Shown here piece by piece: positions 1 through 13,100 of a stretch of 64,000 nucleotides of DNA. Source of the stretch: Nemertoderma westbladi (Eukaryota; Xenacoelomorpha; Nemertodermatida; Nemertodermatidae). The stretch's first letter is position 1. Each line of letters begins with the position of its first letter. Location of the stretch: the NCBI GenBank assembly GCA_032718475.1, contig JAUCBJ010001421.1, positions 1 to 64,000 on the forward strand, written 5' to 3'. A program made the translations under genes and the position numbers. Below the pieces are notes generated by a model, which was given only the letters and a program-made list of their open reading frames with translations, was not told where the DNA came from and searched no databases.

Positions 1-117
1 TTTTACAAACATTAAACTTTGTTTTAAAGAATGCATTGTGCTGCGTTGCATATATTAGAATTTGTACAAACAAAAATGTCCCCTTGTCTAAATGTCCCCC
101 CTAAGGTCAGTATTCAA

Positions 118-927
118 CTAAGCGTAAAAAATAGTGCGCTCTTTAAGTATGGCACCTCCAGGCTGAGCCATTCTCGACAGCCACGATCTAGATTCACCTT
201 CAACACCAATGACGGAGAATGTTCCCTCAATCGGCTTCAAAAAATTGTGTTTTCGAGACTTCAACTTGAATCCGTGCCTAATAATCCTACCGTCATCCAC
301 TCTCACTTCATCATATTCTACATTGTAATCGTTAAGTTCATAGAGGCGGCCGCCTTTCTTCTCAGCTATTCCCGATCTATTCAAACTCAACTGCAACTTA
401 TCATTATCCATTCTTCTAATTTCTCCCCAAAACGACTTAAACATTGGATTTTGATTATTTTTTACTTTTTTATGTTTTTCGATGAGTCCTTCCTTTTCAA
501 AGTACAACGGTACTTGGTAGTTCATGTCTCCTGACTTCTTGCTTAGGTTTTTCTCCTTGTTAATGAAGTTGCACAATGCTGAAACATCTCTTTCATCGGT
601 AACGTGTATTGTAGTTCTTTCTTCTATTCCCCTCCCATCTGTGCTTGTGTTAAAGATTACAATCCCACGACCCCGCACAGGCTCCATATTACCGGGTAAA
701 CAAACATTTTTGAACCGATCTGTATAATATATCTTGATTTTTCCTGGTATCATCATCATTACCAATTTTTTTAATAGTTCTTTCTTTTGGGTTTTCAATA
801 GCTCGGCATTTTTGGAAAATATAGTAGCAACATTTGGAACTTTTTCGAATTCCTCTCTTTTATAACTATGAGTCGACGATACCAAAAACATCACACTATT
901 CAGATCCAGTCTGGTTACATGTGCCAT
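118..927 (-). CDS. Intact single-exon ORF, 269 aa, unknown function
   Basis: An uninterrupted ATG-to-stop frame of 269 codons lies on the minus strand in sequence where chance ORFs rarely pass 100 codons. The start is the ATG at 927-925, near a run of AT-rich sequence upstream. The protein is hydrophilic and Lys/Glu-rich, with a basic central stretch (about residues 125-165) and a Gly/Arg-containing C-terminal third. I see no signal peptide, membrane span, zinc motif or catalytic signature that I recognise. It could be a small intronless host gene, a retrogene, or the remaining ORF of a mobile element or integrated virus. No terminal repeats or poly-A tail are visible beside it. Coding status rests on length alone. 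Confidence 0.5.
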   Translation of the reverse strand: MAHVTRLDLNSVMFLVSSTHSYKREEFEKVPNVATIFSKNAELLKTQKKELLKKLVMMMIPGKIKIYYTDRFKNVCLPGNMEPVRGRGIVIFNTSTDGRGIEERTTIHVTDERDVSALCNFINKEKNLSKKSGDMNYQVPLYFEKEGLIEKHKKVKNNQNPMFKSFWGEIRRMDNDKLQLSLNRSGIAEKKGGRLYELNDYNVEYDEVRVDDGRIIRHGFKLKSRKHNFLKPIEGTFSVIGVEGESRSWLSRMAQPGGAILKERTIFYA

Positions 928-1739
928 TTTTATCTGTATCGCTTACTTGCCACGCTCTGACTGACTGGTACACTGGTTCAAGTCTGGATTCAATTTTATT
1001 CAATTGGCGTAGTTGGGATTTGTTCTCGTATTGTTGTTACATTAACCGCGTAAATGCAACTAGGTACTGTTCACTGATTGCATTACCCTAAAAACAGCAT
1101 AATAGGTTCTTCGCAAACAGAAAATCAAAACAGCCTATAATTATTTTTCTTTACCTATACTGTACAAATACGTATTTTAATACGGTATTCCAGAAATTAA
1201 TTAATTTATTAGTTCTATTAAATTTACTTTTTTTATTAGTTTACAACAATTTATAGAATTTGTCCATTGGTTAAATTATTATATGACTGGCTGTGGTTGA
1301 TTGGCTGTAATATATAATATAATTTAGGTGGGTGATATACTATACCTGTAAAATATTAAGGGCGTATTAAAATGTATCAATATATTTTCAGCTGCCGGAT
1401 ATACTGTAGACCCTGATTTTAGCATGGGTAACACGTTAGTACCTGACCATTATTATAATATTGGACTAGGAATTTTGTAATACATAGTGTAATAGTGCAT
1501 TATATAATATAAATATTCATCATGGAACGACAATAATCAGAAAAGTACAGTAAGAAATTAACATTATCAAGAAAACCACGGATATTGAAAAAAAAATTAT
1601 GACAATTTATTACGAATACTGTAGGTAAAATACATTTCAAGACATGTTCTAAGTGCAGAGGACACGAGATCATTATATGGGAAATCATATACACACTGCA
1701 TTCTCTCGTCTGGTGAACATCACACAACTTGATACACAT
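928..1739. other. AT-rich intergenic stretch, nothing recognised
   Basis: Only AT-rich sequence lies between the 269-codon ORF and the foldback repeat. I see no ORF of note, no tandem repeat and no RNA gene. Confidence 0.4.
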
Positions 1740-3725
1740 CACCATGTCCCAGAATATAGTGTCGTAATTCAGTGACACGCCCCCCCCCCCCCCCCCCTAA
1801 TTTTTCTACACATCGTATTGAGATTGCATGAAATTTGAAACAGAGATAGTTTCACCTCCCGACCACTGACTGGGTGAGCCAGAATTTTTATTTTTGCTTT
1901 CAATCTTTAGCTACAAGCTTTTAAAAAAAGTGTCTCCAGCGATATACCAGTTACACTGCAGTTATTCTTCTACCGTATAACTGTTTGTTGGTACCAATGG
2001 AAGGCTGGTCATGCAAGGATTCCAAATATGTAACACAATTTGAATTTCGTTGAAAATTAGCTGAGATATAAGCGTTCAAATGTTGCATGGTTTTGCACCT
2101 GCGCGAGGCTATTATAATCTTTTTAATAAATGCATCATAATCTGGAATATTTTGTTTATCCAAATACGTAGCTGGGCAACAATGCATTGCATCTTTAATC
2201 ATGGTATTATGTAGCTATCAAGGTGTACTAAATAACAGGTCATGCAGCGAGCGGATTGCTGAAATTAGCGGAGGCCGATCGTTTCCCTATTTATGGCACT
2301 ATTTTCATAATATTTCCTTAGAAACTTCTTATGTGCTACTTTGGTTAGGTGGATATGATGACTAGGATTCATAGCAATGTAATAAAATGTGTTTCTGGAA
2401 TTTTTATCTTGTAGTTGCCAAGGTAACCGGGTGCAAAGTTCAAACTTTGCGCGCCTGTATTTCAAGGCGACAATGGATTCTTCCCTTGAGATTTGGTAGG
2501 TGATTAAAGGAAATAAAAGTCTATCAAAATATTTTACATTTGAATTTGTTTACATTCCCGTTGCCATGGAAATAAGTAGAATGAAAAATTTGAAAAATTG
2601 TCTACCAATTCTATAAAACACCATTTTTATTCGGTTTGTCAGTCTAAATAATAAGTTAAAATTGCCAACATTTTATTTTATAATTCGTCAATTGTGAATC
2701 ATATTTTTAAAAGTCAATATTTGCAAATAAACTAAACTGTCCAATCAGAGAGCAAGACCTGTGATAGCATGATTTTGACATTCCAGAATATTAAATTTCG
2801 GTTAGCAATTATTAGAAGTAAAGGACAATCACCAGGCATGTTTGTTGAAAATTATATAAGTAGTAAATAGTAGCCCAATTTCTATCTGGCGGTCATAATG
2901 GGAAATTATCGTAATTCCCGTCACCATGGAAACGGGATTGAAAAAAAATTAAAATGTAAAATAATTTGATAGACTTTTATTCCCTTTACTCATATACCAA
3001 ATCTCAAGAACAGAATCCCTTGTCGTTTTGAATTACAGGCGCTCGAAATTTGAACTTTGCACCCGGTTACCTTGGCAACTACAAGATAAAAATTCCAGAA
3101 AGACATTTTATTACATTGCTATGAATCCTAGTCATCATATCCACCTAACCAAAGTTGCATAAGAGAGGTTTCTAAGAAAATATTATGAAAATAGTGTCAT
3201 AAATAGGGAAACGATCGGCCTCCGCTAATTTCAGCAATCCGCTCGCTGCATGACCTGTTATTTAGTACACCTTGTACAGTAGCTATTCATTCATTTAAAA
3301 AATGTACCAGAATATGGTTTATTTATTAAATAGAATAAAATAACCTCGCGCAGGTGCAAAACCATGTAAGATTTGAACACTCATATCTCAGCTAATTTTC
3401 AACGAAATTCAAATTGTGTTACATATTTGGAATCCTTGCATGACAAGCTTTCCATTGGTACCAACAAACAGCTATAAGGTAGAACAATAACTGCGGTGTA
3501 ATTGGTGTAATATTGCTGGAGACACTATTTTTAAACGCTTGTAGCTAAAGATTGAAAGCAAAAATAAAAATTCTGACTCACCCAGTCAGTGGTCGGGAGG
3601 TGAAACTATCTCTCTTTCAAATTTCATGCAATGCAATCTCATTAAGATTTGTAGACAAATTATGGAGGGGGAGGGGGGGGGGGGGCATGTCACTGAATTA
3701 CGACACTATGTTCTGGGACATGGTG
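1740..3725. repeat. Large foldback (inverted-repeat) element
   Basis: The left arm (about 1740-2572) is repeated as its reverse complement in the right arm (about 2918-3725), leaving an AT-rich spacer of roughly 345 bp. The outer ends read CACCATGTCCCAGAA on the left and its complement on the right. Both arms carry the same internal homopolymer, C(n) near 1781-1797 and G(n) near 3666-3685. They also share blocks such as the AACCGGGTGCAAAG region and the CATGACCTGTTATTTAGTACACC region. The arms differ by scattered substitutions and small indels, so the structure is not recent. Short ORFs inside are duplicated by the repeat and are not genes. I found no target-site duplication. It could be a nonautonomous DNA transposon or an inverted segmental duplication. 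Confidence 0.8.
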
Positions 3726-3997
3726 TAGGCCTATAACCAATGAGTCAACGTTTGGCAATCCAGATGAAAAATGTTGCATCACCCAGCAGAAACAACGAAT
3801 CATCTCGACCAACTACGCACTACACAGCACATACATGGCTTAGGAATACTGACCTACAGAGGTCGCGGTGGATTCGTTCATCAGTGACGCGACAAAAGAT
3901 CTGGCCGATCTATAACTTTATGAAATACCATTGTTAGAAAAAGTCACCTATTGTTAATAAGTATCGACAGATTTCAGAAAGTGACAAAAATTAATTA

Positions 3998-4195
3998 TTA
4001 AAATGTCACCGACTCAGAATGCCGCCGACTAGTTGCTTTAGGTTTGTGTCTTCGGGGCTGTCTGCAGCGTACGGCTAGACTCGAGTACGGTTTGCTTTGG
4101 AGCAAACAAACTATTATCGCAGTCATATTGTCGCAGCCAACACCCGAGAGAAGGCATTCGGAAGAGAGGCAGTTCGTTAGCAGGTCTTCGCATAT
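3998..4195 (-). CDS. PP2C coding exon 5 and stop (residues 256-320)
   Basis: Acceptor TTTTGCAG|ATATGC, phase 0. Encodes ICEDLLTNCL and the last metal-binding motif GVGCDNMT, followed by a short basic, Ser/Arg-rich tail ending at TAA 4000-3998. The tail shows no conserved domain. Confidence 0.85.
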   Translation of the reverse strand: MCEDLLTNCLSSECLLSGVGCDNMTAIIVCLLQSKPYSSLAVRCRQPRRHKPKATSRRHSESVTF

Positions 4196-7100
4196 CTGCA
4201 AAAACAAGATAGCCAACACCAATAATTAATAGTAATGGAGTTTTGTCATGAAAATTTTTATTGTATGTGTTTCAAAAAGGAATAATATCGAGTAAAATTA
4301 ATTGTTATTAATTTTGCTAACTTGATTTGCCAAACCAATATTTGAACAAAAACTACATAGGTGAAAATTGAACTAATTTAGCAAATAACTATTATAATTT
4401 ATTTTATTTATGGTAACAGTTCCGTATAGAACTACATTTTTATAACATAAATCATTGTTTCCATGGCAACATTGTAGAGTTCTAGAACAAAATATAAATA
4501 TTATACACTATTCTAGAACATAAATAAAATAACAAATATAATGTTCTAGAACATATAGCTAATTATTTTTCAAAGCTAGTAATTAAAAAAATTATAAAAA
4601 ATGTTTGGGTGTGAAATTCACAAAAGTCAAATTAAGGCAATTAAAAGACAAAGTACGGAGAAAAATAAGGAAAATATACCTTATTTATTAATATCTCATG
4701 GAATCCGTTCAATTTTCCTTTTCTTATCTGTCTCCTCTCATGCATTCTGTCAGTTTTTCGGAGAATTTATCTTCAATGTAAACCTTAATTTGACTATTGT
4801 GCATTTCTCACCCCAAAAATTTTTTTACTATTTTTTTTTTATTACTAGCAATAGATAAGAACACCATGTCATATAAGAGCGACAGATAAGAAAAGGAAAA
4901 TTGAACGGATTCCATGATATATTAAAGGCCAACAAAAGCCAATACCCAGATAGATAAATAAACTAATAAGTTACATCGGTATCCAAAAACTTTATAATCA
5001 ATTTTAATTTAAAATGTATTCAAAAATTTATTTAAAAATAATTTTTTTTTAATTTTACCAAGCTATTTTAAAATTAAAACAAACTAGCTATATATTCCAG
5101 AACATTATATAGTATATAGTATATATAGATTATAAATTTAGCAAGTCAAAGCCGTTGGGGTGTGGGATCCGGTTACAAAAATTAAATAAATATAATTGTA
5201 TTATATATAGTATTAGAATAGTATATAATACTTTTCAATTGTTCTAGAACTCTTCAACGTTGCGAAACGGTGATATATGTTTTAAAAATCTAGTGTTATA
5301 CGGAACTCTAGCCTAATTTATTTCAACAAAATTGATCTATAGAATATATATAATAACCATTAATGTGTAAACGAACCGAATCAATTGGAATTTCTTGAGC
5401 AATGCGTTTCCGAACAAAATCAATGACTTCCTGACTGCTCATAACATCCCATATACCATCACAAGCGAGTACAATAAACTCCGTATCTGGTGTCAACTCA
5501 AATTCCTCAACTTCTGGAAACGCCGTCACAATCTTTAAAAAAATAGTATTATAATATACACCCCCAGACATGGTAAATATCAAAAGGATCAAACAAGGGG
5601 GATGCACAATTAGAGATTAACAATTCAGTTGAGTTCAGGCGAGAATGGCAAGAGATGTGCACTACAGGGGGCAGCTGAGCGCGTGGTACCGGTCGCAAAT
5701 TGAGTAACAGTATCAGTATCGGGAGTGGCATTCTGGGGAGAGCGTCCTTTAATTCGGGGGAGAGCGTGTGGAACGGGGTTGAGTTTTAGCAGTTTTAATT
5801 CGGGGGGGAGCCCGTGGAACGGGGTTGAGTAACAGTATCGGCAGTGGCATTCTGGGGAGAGCGTGTGGAACGGGGTTGAGTTTTAGCAGACGAGATGGTG
5901 AAATTCGTCAGAGGTCGCGTGGGTAATGTGCGCCGTACAATTCTGAAATAAAGTTGGCATTGATGGCTAAAGTTGAGGAGGCAGAACATTCTTTATATAT
6001 GTTATATACTGCTACACTTACCTGCACCTCCACTACACTTACCTGCACCTCCGCTGCCCTTACCAGCACCTCCGCTGCACTTATGTGCACATCCACCACA
6101 CTTACCTGCACCTCCGCTACACTTATATGCACATCCACCACACTTACCTGCACCTCTGCTACACTTATGTGCACATCCACCACACTTACCTGCACCCCCG
6201 CTACACTTATGTGCAAATCCACCACACCTACCTGCACCTCTGCTACACTTATGTGCACATCCACCACACTTACCTGCACCACTGCTACACTTACCTGCAC
6301 CTCCACTAAACTTACCTGCCCCTCCGCTACACTTACCTGCACCTCCGCTATACTTATGTGCACATCCACCACACTTACCTGCACCTCCGCTACACTTATG
6401 TGCACATCCACCACACTTACCTGCACCTCTGATACACTTATGTGCACATCCACCACACTTACCTGCACCACTGCTACACTTACCTGCACCACTGCTACAC
6501 TTACCTGCACCTCCACTAAACTTACCTGCACCTCCGCTACACTTACCTGCACCTCCGCTACACTTATGTGCACATCCACCACACTTACCTGCACCTCTGC
6601 TACACTTATGTGCACATCCACCACACTTACCTGCACCACTTCTACTCTTACCTGCACCTCCACCACACTTACCGGCACCTTTGCTTCACTTACCTGAACC
6701 TCCGCTACACTTATGTGCACATCCACCACACTTACCTGCACCTCTGCTACACTTATGTGCACATCCACCACACTTACCTGCACCTCCGCTACACTTATGC
6801 GCACATCCACCACACTTACCTGCACCTCTGCTACACTTATGTGCACATCCACCACACTTACCTGCACCACTGCTACACTTACCTGCACCTCCACTAAACT
6901 TACCTGCATTCCCGTTGCACTTACCTGCACCTCCGCTATACTTATGTGCACATCCACCACACTTACCTGCATCTCTGCTACACTTATGTGCACATCCACC
7001 ACACTTACCTGCACCACTGCTACACTTACCTGGACCTCCACTAAACTTACCTGCACCTCCGCTACACTTACCAGCACCTCCGTTACACTTATGTACACCT

Positions 7101-10100
7101 CCGCTACACTTACCAGCACCTCCGCTACACTTATGCGCACCTCCACCACACTTACCGGCACCTTTGCTTCACTTACCAAACGCGCACCAAACCTATTGGA
7201 GGACGACGTTGACTTCAAGTAGTTTAAAAGGTGGGAGGCCACTTGGCGAAATTATTCCCGGGTCACGAAACTCGATAATAAAATCAGAGAGGATCAACTA
7301 GCAACCTTCTTCTCATACTGCAGTCCGGATTTTTTGAACCGATTGCAGTACGCCATTAGTATCCCGCAGGATACCACATATCGTCAATGGAGGAAATCCT
7401 TACGATCATACGAAATCACCTGCGAGCCCAACAAAATATAACGGTGGACCGTTATAAACTCGTCCATAAACGTCAGGATGATAAAGAATCCTTTGACGAC
7501 TTCTATATTAATTTGTGCGAGATGGCGGGGATGACGCGATTCTCGATGGCAAAGGATGATTGGTTATCAACTCTCATAATTTGTGGTATAGAAGACGACA
7601 AAACTCGGTTGGAGTTGCTCGCAAAGAAACCTACGCTAACACGCAAAGAAATCGTAGATTTTTGCTGCAATAAAGAACTGGCTATGAAAGACGACCAACG
7701 ACTAAAGCAAAACGTCAGCGCGGTTTATCCAAAATCCCGCGGTCGCCCTCGCCAGAAAAAATAATCTGCTGATTCTAAGGAGAAACAACCTCGCCGCAAC
7801 TCCCAACTTCCTCCCAATGTTTGCTACAAATGTGGCTGTACCTGGCCCCACAACAGCAGCGAACCGTGTGCCGCCAAGGGTAAAACGTGCTCCAACTGCA
7901 ATCGTAATGGCCACCTAGCCGCCGTGTGTCATAATCCAATAGAGAAACAGACGCCGAAACGAACTGGAGCAATAATCCTGGCTGCATTCAAGGAGGCGGC
8001 CTACACATTGAGGCCCCTTATATCCTTAGACTTCCTTGATACTCAGGGCGAATACATAGCGACTAAAGCCTGAATGGGAGATACAGGGGCTCAGGTTACA
8101 GTTGCCGGAATACAACTGTTAAAACGGTTCGGTATAACGAGGGATAAACTCCAACCAACGTAAGTAAACCTCCAGAGTGCAGATGGTTCATCCATATATT
8201 GTCTCGGCTCCATAGACTTTATTCTTTGTGCGAAACCATCCTCTGACTCTCATACCGAAACCATATACACATTTGTGATAAAATGAAGAGAGATGTCTTC
8301 CTCTCCCTAGCAGCTTGTAAGGGACTACACATTGTACATGACCTGTTCCCCGCCCCCCTCCCAAATCAATACAGTGTTGGTGCTGTGAAGGAAGTCCTAC
8401 CGACGACGGATTTAAAACTCTCAGAGAAAACGAAAAAAAAACTCATAGAAGAATTTTCCGACGTTTTCGCTATCCCTTCAGAGTTGAGGACGATGAACGG
8501 CCCACCGATGAAAATTGAACTGAGGGAGGACGCAACCCCGTTTTTGTATCTACGCTGCTCGGAATATTCCGCTCGCCTACAGAGAAAAGGCGCGCCTTGA
8601 ACTCGAGGATATGCTTACAAAAGGAATAATCGAACGTGTTGGGGATCGAGCTGTTCCTTGGTGTCATCCGATTGTCGTATGCCCGAAACCCGGCAACCCA
8701 GAGGAAATTCGGATGACCGTCGACTTGACGAAACTCAATAACCAAGTGAAACGGACAATTCATAACGCGCGTACGCCATCCGATATTATGATGGACCGCA
8801 CACCAAACGCTCGCTGGTTCACCAAACTCAACGCCAAATCGGGTTATTGGCAGGTGGAGCTGGCGGAGGAGTCGCGCGACCTTACCACGTTCCTAACGCC
8901 GTGGGGGCGCTACCGATACGCCAGGGCCCGTATGGGATTCATTTCCACTGGAGATTCGTATAACTACCATGGCGACCTAGCTCTGGATGGTATACCTAAC
9001 GTTAAGAAACTCGTGGATGATATACTCATAGAGGATGAATCCCTAGAAGAACACATCGATCACGTCCGCACTATATTGGAGCGTTGTCGCACCCATGGAA
9101 TAACTCTGAACCGCAAAAATCAGTTCTCCAAACAATGCATCCAATTCGCTGGTTTTATACTTTCCAGCGCCGGAGTAGAGGCCGATCCGGAGAAAATCCG
9201 CGCAATTGTTGACTTTCCTACTCCCACGAATATAACAGAGTTGAGAAGCTTCATGGGTCTCACCAACCAGCTGGGATGTTTCTCCTCAGCCGTGAGCTCA
9301 GCCGCAATTCCTCTGCGTGAATTATTGCGCACTAGAAATAGTTTCACCTGGACAACCATGCAGGATAATGCATTTAAAGAGGTTAAACTCGCGTTAACGA
9401 GTCCCCCTGTCTTAGCCCCATTCAAACTTCCAGGCCAAAACGCGCCTTGAAACAGACGCCAGTCGGTTACAAGGTCTGGGTTTTAATTTAATGCAAAAAC
9501 AACAAAATGAATGGAAATTAATCATGTGTGGTAGTCGATTTTTAACGAGTGCGGAAAGTCGATATGCAACTATAGAACTCGAAACCATTGCAATAAAGTT
9601 TGGTTTGGAGAAATGCCGCATATATCTGGCTGGCATTGAACCTTTTAAAGTAATTACTGACCATCGCCCACTCGTTTCTATTTTTAACAAACATACACTG
9701 GGTCAAGTTGAGAATAACAAAATACAGCGTATAAAAGCTGAGTTGCAGTCAAATTATCAATTTGATGTAGAATGGCGGCAAGGTGAGAAAAATCGCATTG
9801 CCGACGGTTTAAGCCATGCCCCAGTTGATAATCCAGACGATGTAATCGAGGATGAGATGGATATCACCTCAACTATGGCTGCAATTTCCTCTGCATTACA
9901 ACCCCATCAAAATAGTATGCAAAATACTACCTTACAGTGTGGTTCGCCCCATATCCTTCTACTGATGACCCTGTCATAGAAGAGATCCTGGCTGCAGCAT
10001 TAGTGGACCCTGACTACCAATCCCTTGTGTGTGAAATTCTTCAGGGACCTACAAATAAAAATACTGTGTCCAGCCTGACACAACAGTGTAAATCTATTAT

Positions 10101-13100
10101 CCACGAAATGTCCGTCGAAAATGGACTGGTTTTATTTGGTGTACAATTAGTCATCCCGAAATCAAAACGAAACCTCGTTCTAAAACGTTTACACGTCCCA
10201 CATCAGGGTATAGTACGTACCAAACAACGAGCTCGCGAAGTTGTTTTTTGGCCCGGGATAAATAAGGACATTGCCAAACTCATTGGGGGCTGCGAGCAAT
10301 GCCAACAGCGCCAATGCAGCCTACCTAAGGAGAAACTATTAACGGACCTTCCCCCAGACAGACCATTTAAGTGGGTATCTGCGGATTTATTCACTACTGC
10401 TGGAGGCAAATACTTAGTTTATACAGATATGTTGTCAGGCTACCCTGTAGTAGCCCAATGGCGAAACGACCCCTCATCACGGCAGGTCGCCGCTGTTGTC
10501 TGTCATTTCTTTGCCGACTTCGGAGTTCCAACTCACATGCGGACAGACAACGGACCACAATTCGCCGCAAAACATTTAAAAATTTTCTAGAACACTGGGG
10601 AGTAAAATGGGCACCAAGTAGTCCCCATTTTCCTTCCAGTAATGGCCACGCGGAATGTAACGTTAACATAATAAAATCTATGCTAGCGAAGTTGCCCACA
10701 CAGGATATTACTTCCGAGAACTTCCAGGAAGCTTTTCTAGAATTACGCAATACCCCGCGTTTCGACGGCCGTTCTCCCAACGAGATTGTGTTCGGTCACA
10801 ATCTAGGGTCACGAGTGCCAGCTCACCATACTACTTACGATCCTAAATGGCACGATGCTGCTGAAGAAGCGGACAACAAACACAGCATTATTCGTAAGAA
10901 GGCGATAGACCACTATAATAGCACTGCGCGAAACCTAAAACCATTGCCCGTTGATACCAAAGTGCGCCTACAAAACGCCCGCACCAGACATTGGGACCGC
11001 ACCGGAATTATAACCAGCCGGCAAGGAGCGCGTGACTATTGGATAAAACTCCCATCTGGGCGCGCAATGCAGAGAAACCGACGTTTCATACGACAATTCA
11101 ACGAGCCGCTAGAACTTGGAAACGACTCGCAAACCGGTGACTTCGAAACTGAAAGTATATCTGATACAAACGTTGAAACTGAAGCAAGTAATAACCACTC
11201 AGAAGAAACTGAAAGCAATTTACTACGCCGCAGTACACGCTCACGTAAACCCATTGTGCGATTCGATGAACGGGTTTACGAAACAAGATTTTAAATTGAA
11301 AAACATTAAAAATCTAAAAGGGGGAGTTGATATATACTGATATGTACAATATACATGGCTCGCCCCTTCTATGTACCTAAGATACCGGTACCGCTAGATA
11401 GGTGGAGGGTTTACCCTATTGCTATGCTGTACTGATATTACACTGTACTGCTGTACTACACTTTTATATTATACGTGTCTGCCTTATATACTATTGATAT
11501 TCATATTATTGGGGATATTCCGATAGTGCAGACATACCAACCTCCACCTCCACTACTTACCTGCACTCTCGCTGCACTTACCTGCACCACTGCTACACTT
11601 ACCTGCACCTCTGCTAGAATTACCTACACCTCCACTAAACTTACCTGGACGCTTGCTGCACTTACCTGCACCTCTGTTAACACTTACCTGCACTCCCGCT
11701 ACACTTACCTGCACACCCGCTGGACTTACCTGCACCACCGCTACACTTAACTGCACTCCCGCTACACTTACCTGCACCTCCACTAAACTTACCTGCACTC
11801 TCGCTGCTCTTACCTGCACCTCCACTAAACTTACCTGCACTCCCGCTACACTTACCTGCACACCCGCTGGACTTACCTGCACCTCCACTAAACTTACCTG
11901 CACTCACGCTACACTTACCTGCACCTCTACTACACATACCTGCACCTCCACTAAACTTACCTGCACTCTCGCTGCCCTTACCTGCTCCTCTGCAAGCTTC
12001 CGTTTATTTTTTTTAAATATGAAGTCGCCTAGAGCCCGACTGAGAGCGAGATTGCCATTGATCCGATTAAACTCGACCCAGCCCCCGGCAGCCTTTATCC
12101 GTCTGGATTCCTCCTCGTTGTTGGGTTTGTGATCCTCCGATAAGGGTTTGCATGATCCAGCAACTGATGCAATAACTCTGGAGTCGCCCGCGTTGGCCTT
12201 TAAATAGAAAACCAAATGTATAGGACTAGAAGATAAATAAGCCGGCATTTAAGGGACCTACGTCAAGTGAAAGTGAAATTTTCGAAAATTTACGATATTT
12301 TGTAGTTTGATAGAAGTGCTTTCACATTTTTGACATCGGTTTTCACCATGGAGTGATTTTTTCACCACACAGCAATGCTTCAAAATTTGAAAATTTGATA
12401 TTTGTTACTTTAAGCAAGATATGGGAAAACGGTTTCCATATTTGGATTCAGCATGAAATTCTGCATCAGATAGGATATGTTTAAAAAATTCCACTTTTTG
12501 GTGAGAAAATGCGCTACCCCCCCCCCCCCCCCCCCCCTTAATGTATCTGTATTATGTCTTAGTATTTTTTTATTTCAGTGTTACATTATTTTATAATTGC
12601 CGGCTAATCGTCCGGAATACATTTTAATAAGTAAATAAAATATAGACAATGCGTACCACCGGTACCTACACCACTCAAGCACAACTGGAAAATGACTTAC
12701 TGCCTGTTTGTTACCTAGAGCACAAGAAACTACAGTAGTGATAGCTGGTAATGGGGTAGCTGGTAATGAGGTAGCCGGTAACTGGGCTCTAACTGCTGAT
12801 GACACCAAATCTCCGGATGGCACATTCACAAGAATGTTACGCCGGATTCATTGCGTCAAGTACAATGCACACATCTCCAACCAGACACTATATAACATTG
12901 GAGGTGTCTCATTGGTTCCCCCAAGCTTGACACCAGAACAAAGTCGCCTCCGCTTTGCAGGACAGTGCTTTCGCCGTGAGGACCAGCCAGTGCATAATCT
13001 TGTGCTTTGGCCGCCTCATGGAGTGAATAAGCATGGTGGACAGCCCATGAATTTCTTGAGACGCATTGGTCAAACCAAGTCCACAATGGTTTAACCATTG

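Larger units (their letters stand above)
7186..11540 (+). mobile_element. Defective Ty3/gypsy LTR retrotransposon, Mag-like
   Basis: Order of domains on the plus strand is gag, zinc knuckles, aspartic protease, reverse transcriptase, RNase H, integrase, polypurine tract and a 3' LTR. No 5' LTR or primer site is visible; the left end is cut off against the 21-bp minisatellite. Several frameshifts and in-frame stops break gag-pol. The element lies in PP2C intron 3, antisense to the gene, between two blocks of the same minisatellite. It therefore either inserted into that array or the array later grew on both sides. The Mag-like assignment is a guess from the C-terminal RRSTRSRKPIVRFD style. Confidence 0.88.

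Noticed and set aside
2265-2465. 66-codon minus-strand ORF in the foldback arm
   Set aside because: A broken copy of the same frame appears in the other arm; no start context or domain.
4601-4858. 85-codon ORF in PP2C intron 4
   Set aside because: It lies inside the inverted-repeat MITE, and low-complexity Phe/Leu content argues against a gene.
5323-5376. Read-through extension of PP2C exon 4 past 5377
   Set aside because: The extension ends in AT-rich intron sequence, and only the TCG|GTTCGT junction keeps frame with the conserved exon 5.
5908-7301. Long frames of 247-444 codons on both strands across 5.9-7.3 kb
   Set aside because: They are translations of a 21-bp tandem repeat, whose length is a multiple of three; there is no independent coding evidence.
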